Source of the DNA: DAOTZU01 sp034433995
Lineage (GTDB): Bacteria > Chloroflexota > Anaerolineae > UBA1429
Length of the DNA: 13,210 bases
NCBI GenBank assembly: GCA_034433995.1
Contig: DAOTZU010000203.1
Location: 1 to 13,210 of the forward strand
Direction: 5' to 3'
Part shown: piece after piece, positions 1 to 7,320 of the stretch
How positions within the stretch are numbered: position 1 is the stretch's first letter
Layout: each line of letters opens with the position of its first letter
Program-made: the position numbers and the translations under genes
Notes under the pieces: generated by a model
The model's input: the letters and a program-made list of their open reading frames with translations, nothing else
What the model was told of the DNA's origin: nothing
Databases searched by the model: none

Positions 1-6
1 CTAGAG

Positions 7-777
7 CTATTTGACGAGAGACAATCCCCCGTCCACGTTGAGCAGCGTCGCCGTGATCTGCGAGGCCTCGTCCGAGACGAGAAAGGCCACCGCGGCGGCC
101 GTGTCCTCAGGCGTCTGCAAGCGTCCCAGGGGGATATGGCGCCCCTGCTCCTCCAGCCAACCATCGGGGTAGCCCAGCTCACGGCGATGGGCCACCTCAC
201 CCTCGCTGGCCACCCAGCCGGGGTTGATATAGTTCACCCGAATGCGCTGTGGGGCGAAGGTTTGGGCCAGGTTGCGCGTCATGGTCCACAACCCGCCTTT
301 GGCGGCGGCGTAGGCCAGGACGTCGGGATCGCCCTTGTAACCGTGGACCGAGCCGATGAAGATGATACTGCCGCCGCCCCGGGCGATCAAGGCCGGAATG
401 GCGTACTTGCAGCAAAAGAAATGACCGCGGAGGTTGACGTTCACGGTGAGGTCCCAGATCTCCTGGGTCAGATCGGCCAACTGCCGCCGAGGATAGAGGC
501 CGGCGTTGCTGACCAGGATATCCAGGCCGCCGTAGGTTGCCACCGCATATTCCACCAAAGCACGACAATCGGCCTCCACCGTCACATCGGTGCGGCAGAG
601 GCTGGCCTCGCCGCCCGCCGCACGGATGCGCTGCACCGTATCCTGCAGCGGCTCCAGCCTGCGCCCGGCCACGACGACGCGGGCGCCCTCCGCGGCCAGG
701 CGCAGGGCGATGCCACGACCGATGCCGGTACCGCCCCCGGTGATGATGGCCACCTTGCCCAAAAGTCTTGGCTCCAC
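7..777 (-). CDS. SDR family NAD(P)-dependent oxidoreductase
   Basis: A 256-residue classical short-chain dehydrogenase/reductase, complete. Visible motifs are the dinucleotide-binding TGGGTGIG (residues 13-20), NAG (91-93), the active-site Asn region NVNLRG (113-118), catalytic Ser143, and the YxxxK pair Tyr156/Lys160, followed by the NPGW segment typical of the family. The length is normal for a cytosolic oxidoreductase that interconverts an alcohol and a ketone; the substrate cannot be read from sequence. The start is GTG (complement of 775-777), chosen because GAGGAGGGG lies just upstream; the ATG two bases earlier is out of frame. It lies 42 bp downstream of the YifB-like gene on the same strand with no terminator between, so it is probably co-transcribed. 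The glucose/3-oxoacyl reductase-like label that databases often give would be only a guess. Confidence 0.95.
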   Translation of the reverse strand: MEPRLLGKVAIITGGGTGIGRGIALRLAAEGARVVVAGRRLEPLQDTVQRIRAAGGEASLCRTDVTVEADCRALVEYAVATYGGLDILVSNAGLYPRRQLADLTQEIWDLTVNVNLRGHFFCCKYAIPALIARGGGSIIFIGSVHGYKGDPDVLAYAAAKGGLWTMTRNLAQTFAPQRIRVNYINPGWVASEGEVAHRRELGYPDGWLEEQGRHIPLGRLQTPEDTAAAVAFLVSDEASQITATLLNVDGGLSLVK

Positions 778-819
778 ATCCCCTCCTCAAAGCGGGCCCG
801 CCAAAGGGTTGCCCGTAGG

Positions 820-2343
820 TTAATCCGCCTCATGCCGCCGATATTGCAGCGCCTCGGCCAGGTGAGAGGCCTCGATGCGGTCGCTTCCGGCCAGGTCGGC
901 TATGGTGCGGGCCAATTTCAGCACCCGGTGGTAAGCCCGGGCGCTCAGGCCCAGCTGGCGCATGGCCGCCTTGATCAGCCCGCGCCCAGCCTGATCCAGC
1001 TCACAGAACTGGCGCACCTCGGCCGGGCCCATATCGGCGTTGCTGTAAAGGGACGTGCCCTGGAAGCGCTCCCTTTGTCGTGCGCGGGCGGCCTCCACCC
1101 TAGCCCGCACCACTGCCGATCTTTCGCCCAGACTGTCGCCGGCCAACTTTTCATAATCCACCCGAGGCACCTCGATATGGATATCAATGCGATCCATCAG
1201 CGGGCCGGAGATGCGCTTTTGATAGCTCTCCACCATGCCACGGGAGCAGGTGCATTCATGGGTGCTATCGCCATAATAGCCACACGGGCAGGGGTTCATG
1301 GCGGCAACGAGCATGAAATTGGCCGGGAAGCAAAGGGAGCCCGAGGAACGCGAGATGGTCACCACCTTGTCCTCCAGGGGCTGGCGCAACACCTCCAGGG
1401 TGCGCAGGCCGAATTCGGGCAGTTCGTCCAAAAAGAGCACGCCCCGATGGGCCAGGGAGATCTCGCCGGGGCGCGGCCAATGCCCCCCGCCCACCAGCCC
1501 CGCCTGCGAGATGGTGTGGTGGGGATTGCGGAAGGGGCGCTGGCGCAACAGGGGCTGCTCCGGCGGCAACATCCCGGCCACGGAATAGATCTTGGTCACC
1601 TCCAAAGCTTCCTCGATGGTCATCTTGGGCAGGATGGAGGGCAGCGACCGCGCCAAGAGCGTCTTGCCCGATCCGGGCGGCCCCACCATGAGCAGGCAAT
1701 GCCCACCCGCGGCGGCCACCTCCAGGGCGCGCTTGGCGTGCTCCTGGCCGCGAACCTCGCTGAAATCGGTGGCATAATCCGGCTCTAGCTCGGTTAACGC
1801 GCTCGTTGCGGGCACGTAAGGCTCGATGAGCAACAGCCGGTTCAGGTGCATGGCCAGTTGGCCCAAACTCTGCACGGGGATGATGGTCAGCCCAGGGACC
1901 AGGGCCGCCTCGGGCGCGTCGGCCTGGGGCACGTAAAGGGTGGTGATCCCCTGCTCCCGGGCCACAGAGGCCATGGAGATGATCCCGTTGACATGGCGCA
2001 CGCTGCCATCCAGAGAGAGCTCGCCGATGAACATGCTGCCGGCGTGATCGTTGGGGATCTGGTTGGCGCCGGCCAGGATCCCCACGGCGATGGGCAGGTC
2101 ATAAGCGGGGCCCTCCTTGTGCAGATCGGCCGGGGCCAGGTTGATGGTCACCCGCTTCTGTGGAAAGGAGAGGTTGGAATTGTGGATGGCCGAGCGCACC
2201 CTTTGGCGCGATTCTTGAATGGCCGCATCGGGGAGGCCAACGATGTCGATCATGCCCACTTGGCCGGGGTGAACATCCACCTCCACATCCACCAATACGC
2301 CCTCTAATCCCACCAAAGCACAACTGGTGATTTTGGCCAGCAT
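820..2343 (-). CDS. comM: YifB/ComM family Mg chelatase-like AAA+ ATPase
   Basis: A 507-residue protein, full length for the family. The N-terminal ChlI/Lon-like domain covers about 1-170 (GLPDAAIQESRQRVRSA near 36-52). The AAA+ Mg-chelatase domain has Walker A GPPGSGKT (221-228) and Walker B LFLDELPEF (303-311), plus a cysteine cluster at 352, 354, 364 and 366. The C-terminal Mg_chelatase_C region (ARAYHRVLKLARTIADL) follows. In proteobacteria ComM is a hexameric helicase that promotes branch migration during integration of transforming DNA; the role in this organism is inferred. The start at 2341-2343 (MLAKITSC) is preferred over one 17 codons upstream because family proteins begin this way and GGAGAAGGGG precedes it. 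A good promoter lies upstream at 2385-2413. The SDR gene follows 42 bp downstream. Confidence 0.96.
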   Translation of the reverse strand: MLAKITSCALVGLEGVLVDVEVDVHPGQVGMIDIVGLPDAAIQESRQRVRSAIHNSNLSFPQKRVTINLAPADLHKEGPAYDLPIAVGILAGANQIPNDHAGSMFIGELSLDGSVRHVNGIISMASVAREQGITTLYVPQADAPEAALVPGLTIIPVQSLGQLAMHLNRLLLIEPYVPATSALTELEPDYATDFSEVRGQEHAKRALEVAAAGGHCLLMVGPPGSGKTLLARSLPSILPKMTIEEALEVTKIYSVAGMLPPEQPLLRQRPFRNPHHTISQAGLVGGGHWPRPGEISLAHRGVLFLDELPEFGLRTLEVLRQPLEDKVVTISRSSGSLCFPANFMLVAAMNPCPCGYYGDSTHECTCSRGMVESYQKRISGPLMDRIDIHIEVPRVDYEKLAGDSLGERSAVVRARVEAARARQRERFQGTSLYSNADMGPAEVRQFCELDQAGRGLIKAAMRQLGLSARAYHRVLKLARTIADLAGSDRIEASHLAEALQYRRHEAD

Positions 2344-2384
2344 GACAGCCCCTTCTCCAGGGTTGGATGACGTACGCTGCGTTG

Positions 2385-2413
2385 TAGATAACACAAGACG
2401 GCGGCCGCGTCAA
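2385..2413 (-). promoter_or_regulatory. sigma70-type promoter for the comM-SDR transcript
   Basis: Read on the minus strand, TTGACG (complement of 2408-2413) and TATCTA (complement of 2385-2390) are separated by 17 bp. This matches the housekeeping consensus well and lies about 40 bp upstream of the comM start. The -35 box lies 11 bp from the edge of the hairpin repeat at 2425-2461. Seen by pattern only. Confidence 0.6.
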
Positions 2414-2424
2414 GGGAGAGGCTT

Positions 2425-2461
2425 GAGAGCTGACAGGTCTCGGAGACCTGTCAGCTCTGCA
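2425..2461. repeat. Dispersed palindromic repeat, copy 1
   Basis: Two perfect 15-base inverted arms (2426-2440 and 2444-2458; AGAGCTGACAGGTCT and its complement) flank a 3-base loop CGG. A second copy with identical arms but loop TGC lies at 12910-12942. Shared sequence extends only one base on the left and three on the right, so the unit itself is what is conserved. It sits in the divergent gap between comM and the URO-D-like gene. No poly-T follows on either strand within a terminator distance, so a simple intrinsic terminator is unlikely. Confidence 0.85.
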
Positions 2462-2479
2462 TGCAACGAACCTGTAAAC

Positions 2480-2507
2480 TTGCGCCGAGGCGCAAACTGC
2501 TTATGAT
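2480..2507 (+). promoter_or_regulatory. Promoter with palindromic operator-like site for the URO-D-ParB-DUF362 genes
   Basis: TTGCGC (2480-2485) and TATGAT (2502-2507) are spaced by 16 bp and lie 58 bp before the URO-D-like start codon. The -35 box is the left arm of a perfect inverted repeat, TTGCGCC-GA-GGCGCAA (2480-2495), filling most of the spacer. A dimeric repressor bound there would block RNA polymerase. Which protein would bind is unknown. Confidence 0.5.
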
Positions 2508-2565
2508 AGGTGCGTCATCTGTCGCGCCGAGCAGCTTGTAGCAACGTTGTACCATGGGAGGGGTT

Positions 2566-3567
2566 ATGGATTCACGAGAGATCGTCTTGCGCACCGTGGA
2601 ATATCGCGGCCCCGAGCGGGTGGCCGCCTCATTCCCCGAACCTTACTGGAACGATTTCGCCTTTTCCAGTTACGTCCTGCGCGGTTTTGACCGCACCTGG
2701 CGCACGGTTAGCGGGAATCGCCAAGAGTATGTGGACGAATGGGGCAACACCTGGGCCAGGGTGGATCCCACCAGCAAAGGTGAGGTGGTGCGCGGGGTGA
2801 TCCAGGATTGGGCCCAGTTGGATACCCTGACCTTGCCCAATCTGGCCAACCCGGCCAACTTTGAACGGGTGCGCGAGATCTGCAGCGATCCCAAGAATAC
2901 CCGCTTTCGCGTGGGCGGGCTGCCGGGCTTTCCCTTTAACATCGCCCGCTACATGCGCCATCTGGAGGAATTCCTCGCCGACGTGCTTTTGGCGCCGGAG
3001 GAGGTCAAGCGGCTGTTGTTGCGCATCGAGAACCTCTTGGCAGATACCATCGTGGAATATGCCCGCTCAGGGGTGGATGCCGTGTTCTTTTGCGAAGATT
3101 GGGGCACCCAAGAGGCGCTGATGATCCATCCCCGCACCTGGCGCGAAATGTTCAAGCCGGGCTTTTTCCGCCTCTGCCGCGTGGCCCATGAGCATGGGCT
3201 GAAGGTGTTCATGCACTCCTGCGGCAAGATCACCGACATCATTCCCGATCTCATCGAGACCGGCATCGACGTGCTCCAATTCGACCAGCCCCGGCTCCAT
3301 GGCTTGGACACCCTGGCGCGCTTCCACGGCCAGGTGACCTTCTGGTGCCCGGTGGATATTCAGACCACGCTGCAGACCCGCGATGAGGCCGCCATCGAGG
3401 CCGACGCCCGCGAGATGATCGAGAAATTGGGCGGCCCCGAAGGGGGGTTCATCGCCGGCTACTATGGCGATAACCCCTCCATCGGGCTGGACCCCCATTG
3501 GCAAGATGTGGCCTGCCGCGCCTTTATGCGTTACGGCGACTATCGCCACACAAAGGGGGCCGCATGA
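2566..3567 (+). CDS. Uroporphyrinogen decarboxylase (URO-D) superfamily protein, non-heme type
   Basis: A 333-residue protein with the URO-D/MtaA TIM-barrel pattern. It shows YVDEWGNTW (55-63), GVDAVFFCEDWGTQ (169-182), FMHSCGKI (215-222) with His217 and Cys219, DVLQFDQP (235-242), and Cys261 in FWCPVD. The H-x-C plus later Cys arrangement resembles the zinc site of corrinoid methyltransferases such as MtaA. The RQAGRY substrate motif of true HemE is absent, so heme synthesis is unlikely; methyl transfer or another reaction is possible but unproven. The start at 2566 is preferred over the in-frame ATG at 2554 because GGGAGGGG (2556-2563) is its ribosome binding site. Its stop overlaps the ParB-like start (ATGA), indicating translational coupling. 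No corrinoid protein gene is visible nearby. Confidence 0.88.
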   Translation: MDSREIVLRTVEYRGPERVAASFPEPYWNDFAFSSYVLRGFDRTWRTVSGNRQEYVDEWGNTWARVDPTSKGEVVRGVIQDWAQLDTLTLPNLANPANFERVREICSDPKNTRFRVGGLPGFPFNIARYMRHLEEFLADVLLAPEEVKRLLLRIENLLADTIVEYARSGVDAVFFCEDWGTQEALMIHPRTWREMFKPGFFRLCRVAHEHGLKVFMHSCGKITDIIPDLIETGIDVLQFDQPRLHGLDTLARFHGQVTFWCPVDIQTTLQTRDEAAIEADAREMIEKLGGPEGGFIAGYYGDNPSIGLDPHWQDVACRAFMRYGDYRHTKGAA

Positions 3568-4655
3568 GCGCAGAGCGAGGCATCGTCTACCTCAACCCCC
3601 GCGACCTGCTGCCCGCCCGCCAGAGCGTCCGCTCCGACCCCGGCGACCTGGCCGGCCTGGCCGAGACCATCCGCGAACACGGTCTGCTCCAACCCTTGGG
3701 CGTGATCAAGGAGCAAGAAGGCTACCGCGTCGTTTACGGCAACCGTCGCCGTGATGCGGCCATCGTCGTGGGGCTGGACCGGGTCCCTTGCCTGGTGTTG
3801 GATGCGGCGGATGAGCAGGGCCTGATCATCCAGCAGGTGCTGGAGAACCTCCAGCGGCTGGACCTGAACGATCTGGACAAGAGCCGGGCCTTTGAGCAAC
3901 TTTTGTCTCACATGACCGAACAAGGTCTGAGCCAGGGGGAGGCGCTGGACGCCATGGCCCGCACCTTGGGCCTTTCGGCGCGGCAGATCCAGCGCTATTT
4001 GCGCCTGCGCCAGCTTGCGCCGGAGGTGCAGCGCCTCATCGCCCAAGGGGAACTGGGGGTGACCCACGGGCAACATCTGGCCGAGATCATCCCGCCCAGC
4101 CGCCAGGAGGCGCTCGCCCTGCTGGCCGTGGAGGAGAGCCTCTCCGCCGCGGAATTGGCACGGCTCTGCGCGGCGCTCCAACACAACGCCAACATCGAAC
4201 CTCAGGTGGCTTTATCCATGCTGCGCCGGGGCGAGCGCATCGCCGTGGTGGAGGGCAGGCCCCCGGAGGAGATTACCCCCTTCGCCCCGCCGCCCTCCGC
4301 GCCCGAAGAAAAGCTGGCGGAGGCCGAAGAAGAGCTTATCGAGGAAGAACCGGAGGAGGCCGAGGCTCCTGGGCAGCGCTTCGGACCCCCGGCCGGCGGC
4401 AGCGCTGAGGAATATGGCGCCTTTGAACCCGTGACGCGGGACGGCAACCGCGTGCGCAAGTTTCACTCCCTGGACGCCTTCATGGATGAGTTGCAGCGCC
4501 TCACCCAATGTATCCAGGAGGGCGCGCTGCAAAAACTATTGGAAGCGGACGAGGCCAGCGCGGTCAAGATCCGCTTGGCGGCCCGCCAGGCCGGCTACTT
4601 GGCCGAGGCGTTGGCTGCCCTGGCCCAAGCCATGGGCCCGACGGCGAAGGATTGA
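3564..4655 (+). CDS. ParB/RepB/Spo0J family nucleoid- or plasmid-partition-like protein
   Basis: A 363-residue DNA-binding protein. The N-terminal ParB/Srx-like domain (about 7-95) carries GNRRRDAA (59-66), the counterpart of the GERR CTP-binding motif with Glu replaced by Asn, then ENLQR (94-98). A central helix-turn-helix lies at about 122-150 (GEALDAMARTLGLSARQIQRYLRLRQL region). An acidic Glu/Pro-rich linker (about 232-290) leads to a helical C-terminal segment (300-360) that may dimerise. Canonical ParB proteins are CTP-dependent clamps that load at parS and work with the ParA ATPase. No parA and no parS-like 16-mer were seen here, so this is an orphan homologue that could act as a Noc-like or regulatory DNA binder. 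The start overlaps the URO-D stop, with AAAGGGGG upstream. DUF362 follows after 33 bp. Confidence 0.9.
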   Translation: MSAERGIVYLNPRDLLPARQSVRSDPGDLAGLAETIREHGLLQPLGVIKEQEGYRVVYGNRRRDAAIVVGLDRVPCLVLDAADEQGLIIQQVLENLQRLDLNDLDKSRAFEQLLSHMTEQGLSQGEALDAMARTLGLSARQIQRYLRLRQLAPEVQRLIAQGELGVTHGQHLAEIIPPSRQEALALLAVEESLSAAELARLCAALQHNANIEPQVALSMLRRGERIAVVEGRPPEEITPFAPPPSAPEEKLAEAEEELIEEEPEEAEAPGQRFGPPAGGSAEEYGAFEPVTRDGNRVRKFHSLDAFMDELQRLTQCIQEGALQKLLEADEASAVKIRLAARQAGYLAEALAALAQAMGPTAKD

Positions 4656-4688
4656 TGGTGTGGCAATATTGGAAAGTTGAGGACTAGA

Positions 4689-5945
4689 ATGACCGGTTCC
4701 ACCCCTGTAGCGTTGGTGCGGTGTAACGATTACGATCTTGCGGCGGTGGAGGCCGCCGTGCGGCGCAGCATCGAATTGCTGGGCGGCATGCAAGCTTTTA
4801 TCAAGCCGGGGCAGCGGGTGTTGCTCAAGCCCAACCTCCTGCGGGCCATGCCGCCGGAACGGGCGGCCACCACCCATCCCGCCGTGGTGGCGGCGGTGGC
4901 CAAGCTGGTGATCGAGGCGGGCGCCCAAGCCCTGATCTTGGATTCGCCGGGCGGCCCCTACACCCCCATCCTCCTGCGCGCCCTCTATCGCAAGACGGGC
5001 ATGGCCTGGGCCGCCGAGATCAGCGGCGCCACGCTGAACGAGAACGTGGCCGGCGCCCAGGTGGCCCATCCTGAGGGCAAAGTGCTGCACCGGTTGGATG
5101 TGGTGCAACCGTTGCTTGAGGCGGATGTGGTCATCAACCTGGCCAAGTTCAAGACCCACAACTTGACCACCTTGACCTTGGCGGCCAAGAACCTCTTTGG
5201 CGTGATTCCGGGGACTTTGAAGGTGGCCTATCACGCCAAGCTGCGGGAGCAGGAGCGCTTCTGCGATGGGTTGGTGGATATCGTCCTGTACGTCAAGCCC
5301 GTCCTCAACATCATCGACGGCATCTTGGCCATGGAAGGGAACGGCCCCTCCGGCGGCGAGCCGCGCTCTTTGGGCGTCCTGCTGGCCAGCCCTGACGTTT
5401 GGGCAGCGGATGTGGCCGCCGCCGCGCTGGTGGGGCTGGATCCTTTGGCCGTGCACACCACCCGTCTGGCCGCCGCCCGGGGGCTGACCAGCGGCCGCAT
5501 AAAAGATCTCCAACTCCTGGGCGATCCTTTGGAGGCCCTGCAGGTGGCCGATTTTCGCCAGGGCATGGCCGCGCCGGTGGATCCAGGCCTGCTGCCCCGC
5601 CCGTTGGCTCCTTTGGTCAAGGCAGACACGGCGGCGGAGGGACAACAAACCAAGGCCAAGGGGGCACAACTGTTACGCAACCTGGCCTACGGCTGGCTGA
5701 TGCGCCAGTTGGTGGTGGTGCCCCGGGCGGGGGAGAAATGCACCGGCTGTGGCTACTGCGCCAAGCATTGCCCGGTGCACGCCATCACCGTGCGCGATGG
5801 CAAGGCCCACATGGACCTTCGCGTCTGTATTCGCTGCTATTGCTGCCACGAGCTGTGCCCGGAATTGGCGGTAGAGCTCTCCCGTCCTTGGTTGGGCCGT
5901 CTCCTTGTGGGCCGCGCCGAGGGCGTCAAGCGCTCGGATCCATGA
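4689..5945 (+). CDS. DUF362 domain protein with two 4Fe-4S clusters
   Basis: A 418-residue protein. Residues 1-about 300 match DUF362 (KPNLLR near the N-terminus, TTHPAVVAAVAKLVIEAGA, a NLAKFKTHNLTTLTLAAKNLFG segment, and an IIDGILAMEGNGPSGG segment). The C-terminus is a bacterial-type 2[4Fe-4S] ferredoxin domain: Cys351, 354, 357, 361 followed by Pro, and Cys380, 383, 386, 390 followed by Pro, with an extra Cys385. The fusion suggests an electron-transferring iron-sulfur protein in the cytoplasm; the reaction is not known for the family as far as I can tell. ATG at 4689 is chosen over TTG at 4677 because GAGGA (4679-4683) precedes it. It is third in an apparent URO-D-ParB-DUF362 operon. Its last 20 bp overlap the end of the convergent dehydrogenase. 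Confidence 0.93.
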   Translation: MTGSTPVALVRCNDYDLAAVEAAVRRSIELLGGMQAFIKPGQRVLLKPNLLRAMPPERAATTHPAVVAAVAKLVIEAGAQALILDSPGGPYTPILLRALYRKTGMAWAAEISGATLNENVAGAQVAHPEGKVLHRLDVVQPLLEADVVINLAKFKTHNLTTLTLAAKNLFGVIPGTLKVAYHAKLREQERFCDGLVDIVLYVKPVLNIIDGILAMEGNGPSGGEPRSLGVLLASPDVWAADVAAAALVGLDPLAVHTTRLAAARGLTSGRIKDLQLLGDPLEALQVADFRQGMAAPVDPGLLPRPLAPLVKADTAAEGQQTKAKGAQLLRNLAYGWLMRQLVVVPRAGEKCTGCGYCAKHCPVHAITVRDGKAHMDLRVCIRCYCCHELCPELAVELSRPWLGRLLVGRAEGVKRSDP

Positions 5946-6951
5946 GGATCTTGCAGGCATCGGTGGCTTGGTGGGCCAGCTCCATCGCCTCACCCAGCGC
6001 CCTGAGGGGCATGATGTGGGTCACCGGTTTGACCAGGTCAAGCCTGCCCGAGGCGGCGATGGCGATGGCCTGGTTAAAATCCTCCTCGCGGTAGACGCGG
6101 ATGGGCGTCATGGTGACCTCACGGAAGAGCAGGGCCGTCACATCCACCGTGGGCGGCGTCTTGGGCATCCCCACCTGCAGGATCTGCCCTCCTGGCCGGG
6201 CCAGCTTGGCGGCATCGCTGATGGTCGCCTGCACGCCGGCCGTCTCAAAGACCACGGGCAGGCCCACGCCATCGGTGGCCTCCAAGATGGTGGCCACGGT
6301 GTTCTGCTCGCTCACGTCGATCACCTCCAGCCCCAGCTCCTGGGCCACGGCCAAACGCCTGGGGCTGCGCTCCGAGACGAACACCCGCCGGGCGCCGGCC
6401 AGCCGCGCCACTTGGGCGGTGAGGATCCCCACCGGCCCCGCGCCCAACACCGCCGTCACGTCGCCCACCTTGAGGTTGGAGGCCCGCACCGCATGGACGG
6501 CCACCGCCAGAGGCTCGATCAGCGCGGCCTCCACCAAGGGCAGGGAGGCGGGGAGGGAGCGCAGCGTGTGGAGCGGCACGGCCACGTATTCGGCAAAACC
6601 CCCGTCGCGGTCGATCCCCACCAGGCCCAACCTGGCGCAGATGTGCGGCAGGCCGTTGCGGCAGGCGTAACAAACCCCACAAGAAAGCAGCGGGTTGATG
6701 GCCACCGGCGTGCCCGGCGGGAAATCGCTGCTGGGCGATTCCACGATGGTACCGGCAAACTCGTGGCAGGCGATCAACGGCGCCTTGGCCCGGGGGTGTT
6801 TCCCCAGGTAAATCATCAGGTCGGTGCCACAGATGCCCCCATAAGCCACCTGCACCAGCGCCTCCCCTGGCCCAGGCGTGGGCCGGGGGACGCGGCGATA
6901 TTCGATGCGCTCCGGGCCGATCCAGAGGGCAGCTTGCATCATCTCGGTCAT
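5926..6951 (-). CDS. Zinc-dependent medium-chain alcohol/polyol dehydrogenase
   Basis: A 342-residue MDR-superfamily enzyme, resembling threonine, sorbitol or galactitol dehydrogenases. Catalytic-zinc residues are Cys41, His63-Glu64 and Glu146. A structural zinc site is formed by Cys91, Cys94, Cys97 and Cys105. The Rossmann motif is GAGPVG (170-175), with an acidic Glu194 at the end of the next strand, favouring NAD over NADP. It oxidises a secondary alcohol or polyol in the cytosol; substrate unknown. The start (complement of 6949-6951, MTEMMQ) is preferred over a 42-codon upstream extension because AAGGGAG precedes it and the extension looks non-coding. The 3' end overlaps DUF362 by 20 bp in convergent orientation. 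It is divergent from the D-2-hydroxyacid dehydrogenase across a palindrome-rich gap. Confidence 0.94.
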   Translation of the reverse strand: MTEMMQAALWIGPERIEYRRVPRPTPGPGEALVQVAYGGICGTDLMIYLGKHPRAKAPLIACHEFAGTIVESPSSDFPPGTPVAINPLLSCGVCYACRNGLPHICARLGLVGIDRDGGFAEYVAVPLHTLRSLPASLPLVEAALIEPLAVAVHAVRASNLKVGDVTAVLGAGPVGILTAQVARLAGARRVFVSERSPRRLAVAQELGLEVIDVSEQNTVATILEATDGVGLPVVFETAGVQATISDAAKLARPGGQILQVGMPKTPPTVDVTALLFREVTMTPIRVYREEDFNQAIAIAASGRLDLVKPVTHIMPLRALGEAMELAHQATDACKILMDPSA

Positions 6952-7093
6952 GGTTCTACTCCCTTTTTCCTTGCAGCGTTCGGCCGTCGGCCGGCTGGCA
7001 GATTGGGTACCACGGGGATACAGAAGGCACAAAGAACGTGCGCACAGCGCTGCCGAGCGGCGCCATTGGATGCTCAATTTAGCACAACCTCAA

Positions 7094-7263
7094 CCCCATG
7101 GCAAGCGAAGGTGTCGAGAAATCCCCGTCGGTTAAAAACCGACGTCTGGGGATGGTAAGCCCGCGCCGCGGGCTTGGCAAGGAGAGCCGTCGGATTCCAT
7201 CCGACGGCGGGCAGGGCCTACGCTCCTTCTTTCAACACCCCATGGCAAGCAAGTGTGCTTGCC
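7094..7263. repeat. Palindrome-rich intergenic repeat block
   Basis: The 369-bp gap between the divergent dehydrogenases (6952-7320) contains no convincing gene. It holds a series of strong inverted repeats. CGTCGGTT/AACCGACG (7126-7144, loop AAA) lies within an outer ATCCC/GGGAT stem (7121-7153). AAGCCCGCG-C-CGCGGGCTT spans 7157-7175. GCCGTCGGAT/ATCCGACGGC spans 7186-7208 with loop TCC. GGCAAGCA/TGCTTGCC spans 7244-7263. A 13-base direct repeat CCCCATGGCAAGC brackets the block (7094-7106 and 7238-7250, offset 144 bp). It is probably a dispersed non-coding element. The part nearest the ADH gene (6952-7093) shows only its ribosome binding site and no convincing promoter. Confidence 0.7.
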
Positions 7264-7287
7264 GCCCTGGGCCAGAGGGGCTACAAT
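7259..7287 (+). promoter_or_regulatory. sigma70-type promoter for the D-2-hydroxyacid dehydrogenase
   Basis: TTGCCG (7259-7264) and TACAAT (7282-7287) have a 17-bp spacer. They would give a leader of about 27 bases before the ATG at 7321, containing AGGAGAG. The -35 overlaps the right arm of the palindrome GGCAAGCA-AGTG-TGCTTGCC (7244-7263), so this palindrome could also serve as an operator. Confidence 0.55.
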
Positions 7288-7320
7288 GGGGCGCGATTTC
7301 CCTTGATGCGAGGAGAGCCC

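Noticed and set aside
136..1788. Long plus-strand open frame of 550 codons opposite the SDR and comM genes
   Set aside because: It is antisense to two well-recognised proteins; its translation is low-complexity His/Gly/Ala/Gln-rich and matches nothing. Such shadows are common in GC-rich DNA.
2566..3567. True uroporphyrinogen decarboxylase HemE
   Set aside because: The RQAGRY substrate-binding motif is missing, an HxC site is present instead, and no other heme gene is nearby.
3564..4655. A parABS partition locus
   Set aside because: Only a ParB-like gene is present; there is no ParA-type ATPase next to it and no parS-like 16-mer was noticed in the window.
4536..5669. Minus-strand open frame of 377 codons opposite ParB and DUF362
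   Set aside because: Antisense shadow of clear coding sequence, with His/Gln/Gly-rich composition and no recognisable domain.
5905..7158. Plus-strand open frame of 417 codons opposite the zinc dehydrogenase
   Set aside because: The opposite strand encodes a complete MDR enzyme with all zinc ligands; this frame is compositionally a shadow.
7121..7263. Possible CRISPR array
   Set aside because: The repeats are palindromes of different sequences, not one repeat with regular spacers.
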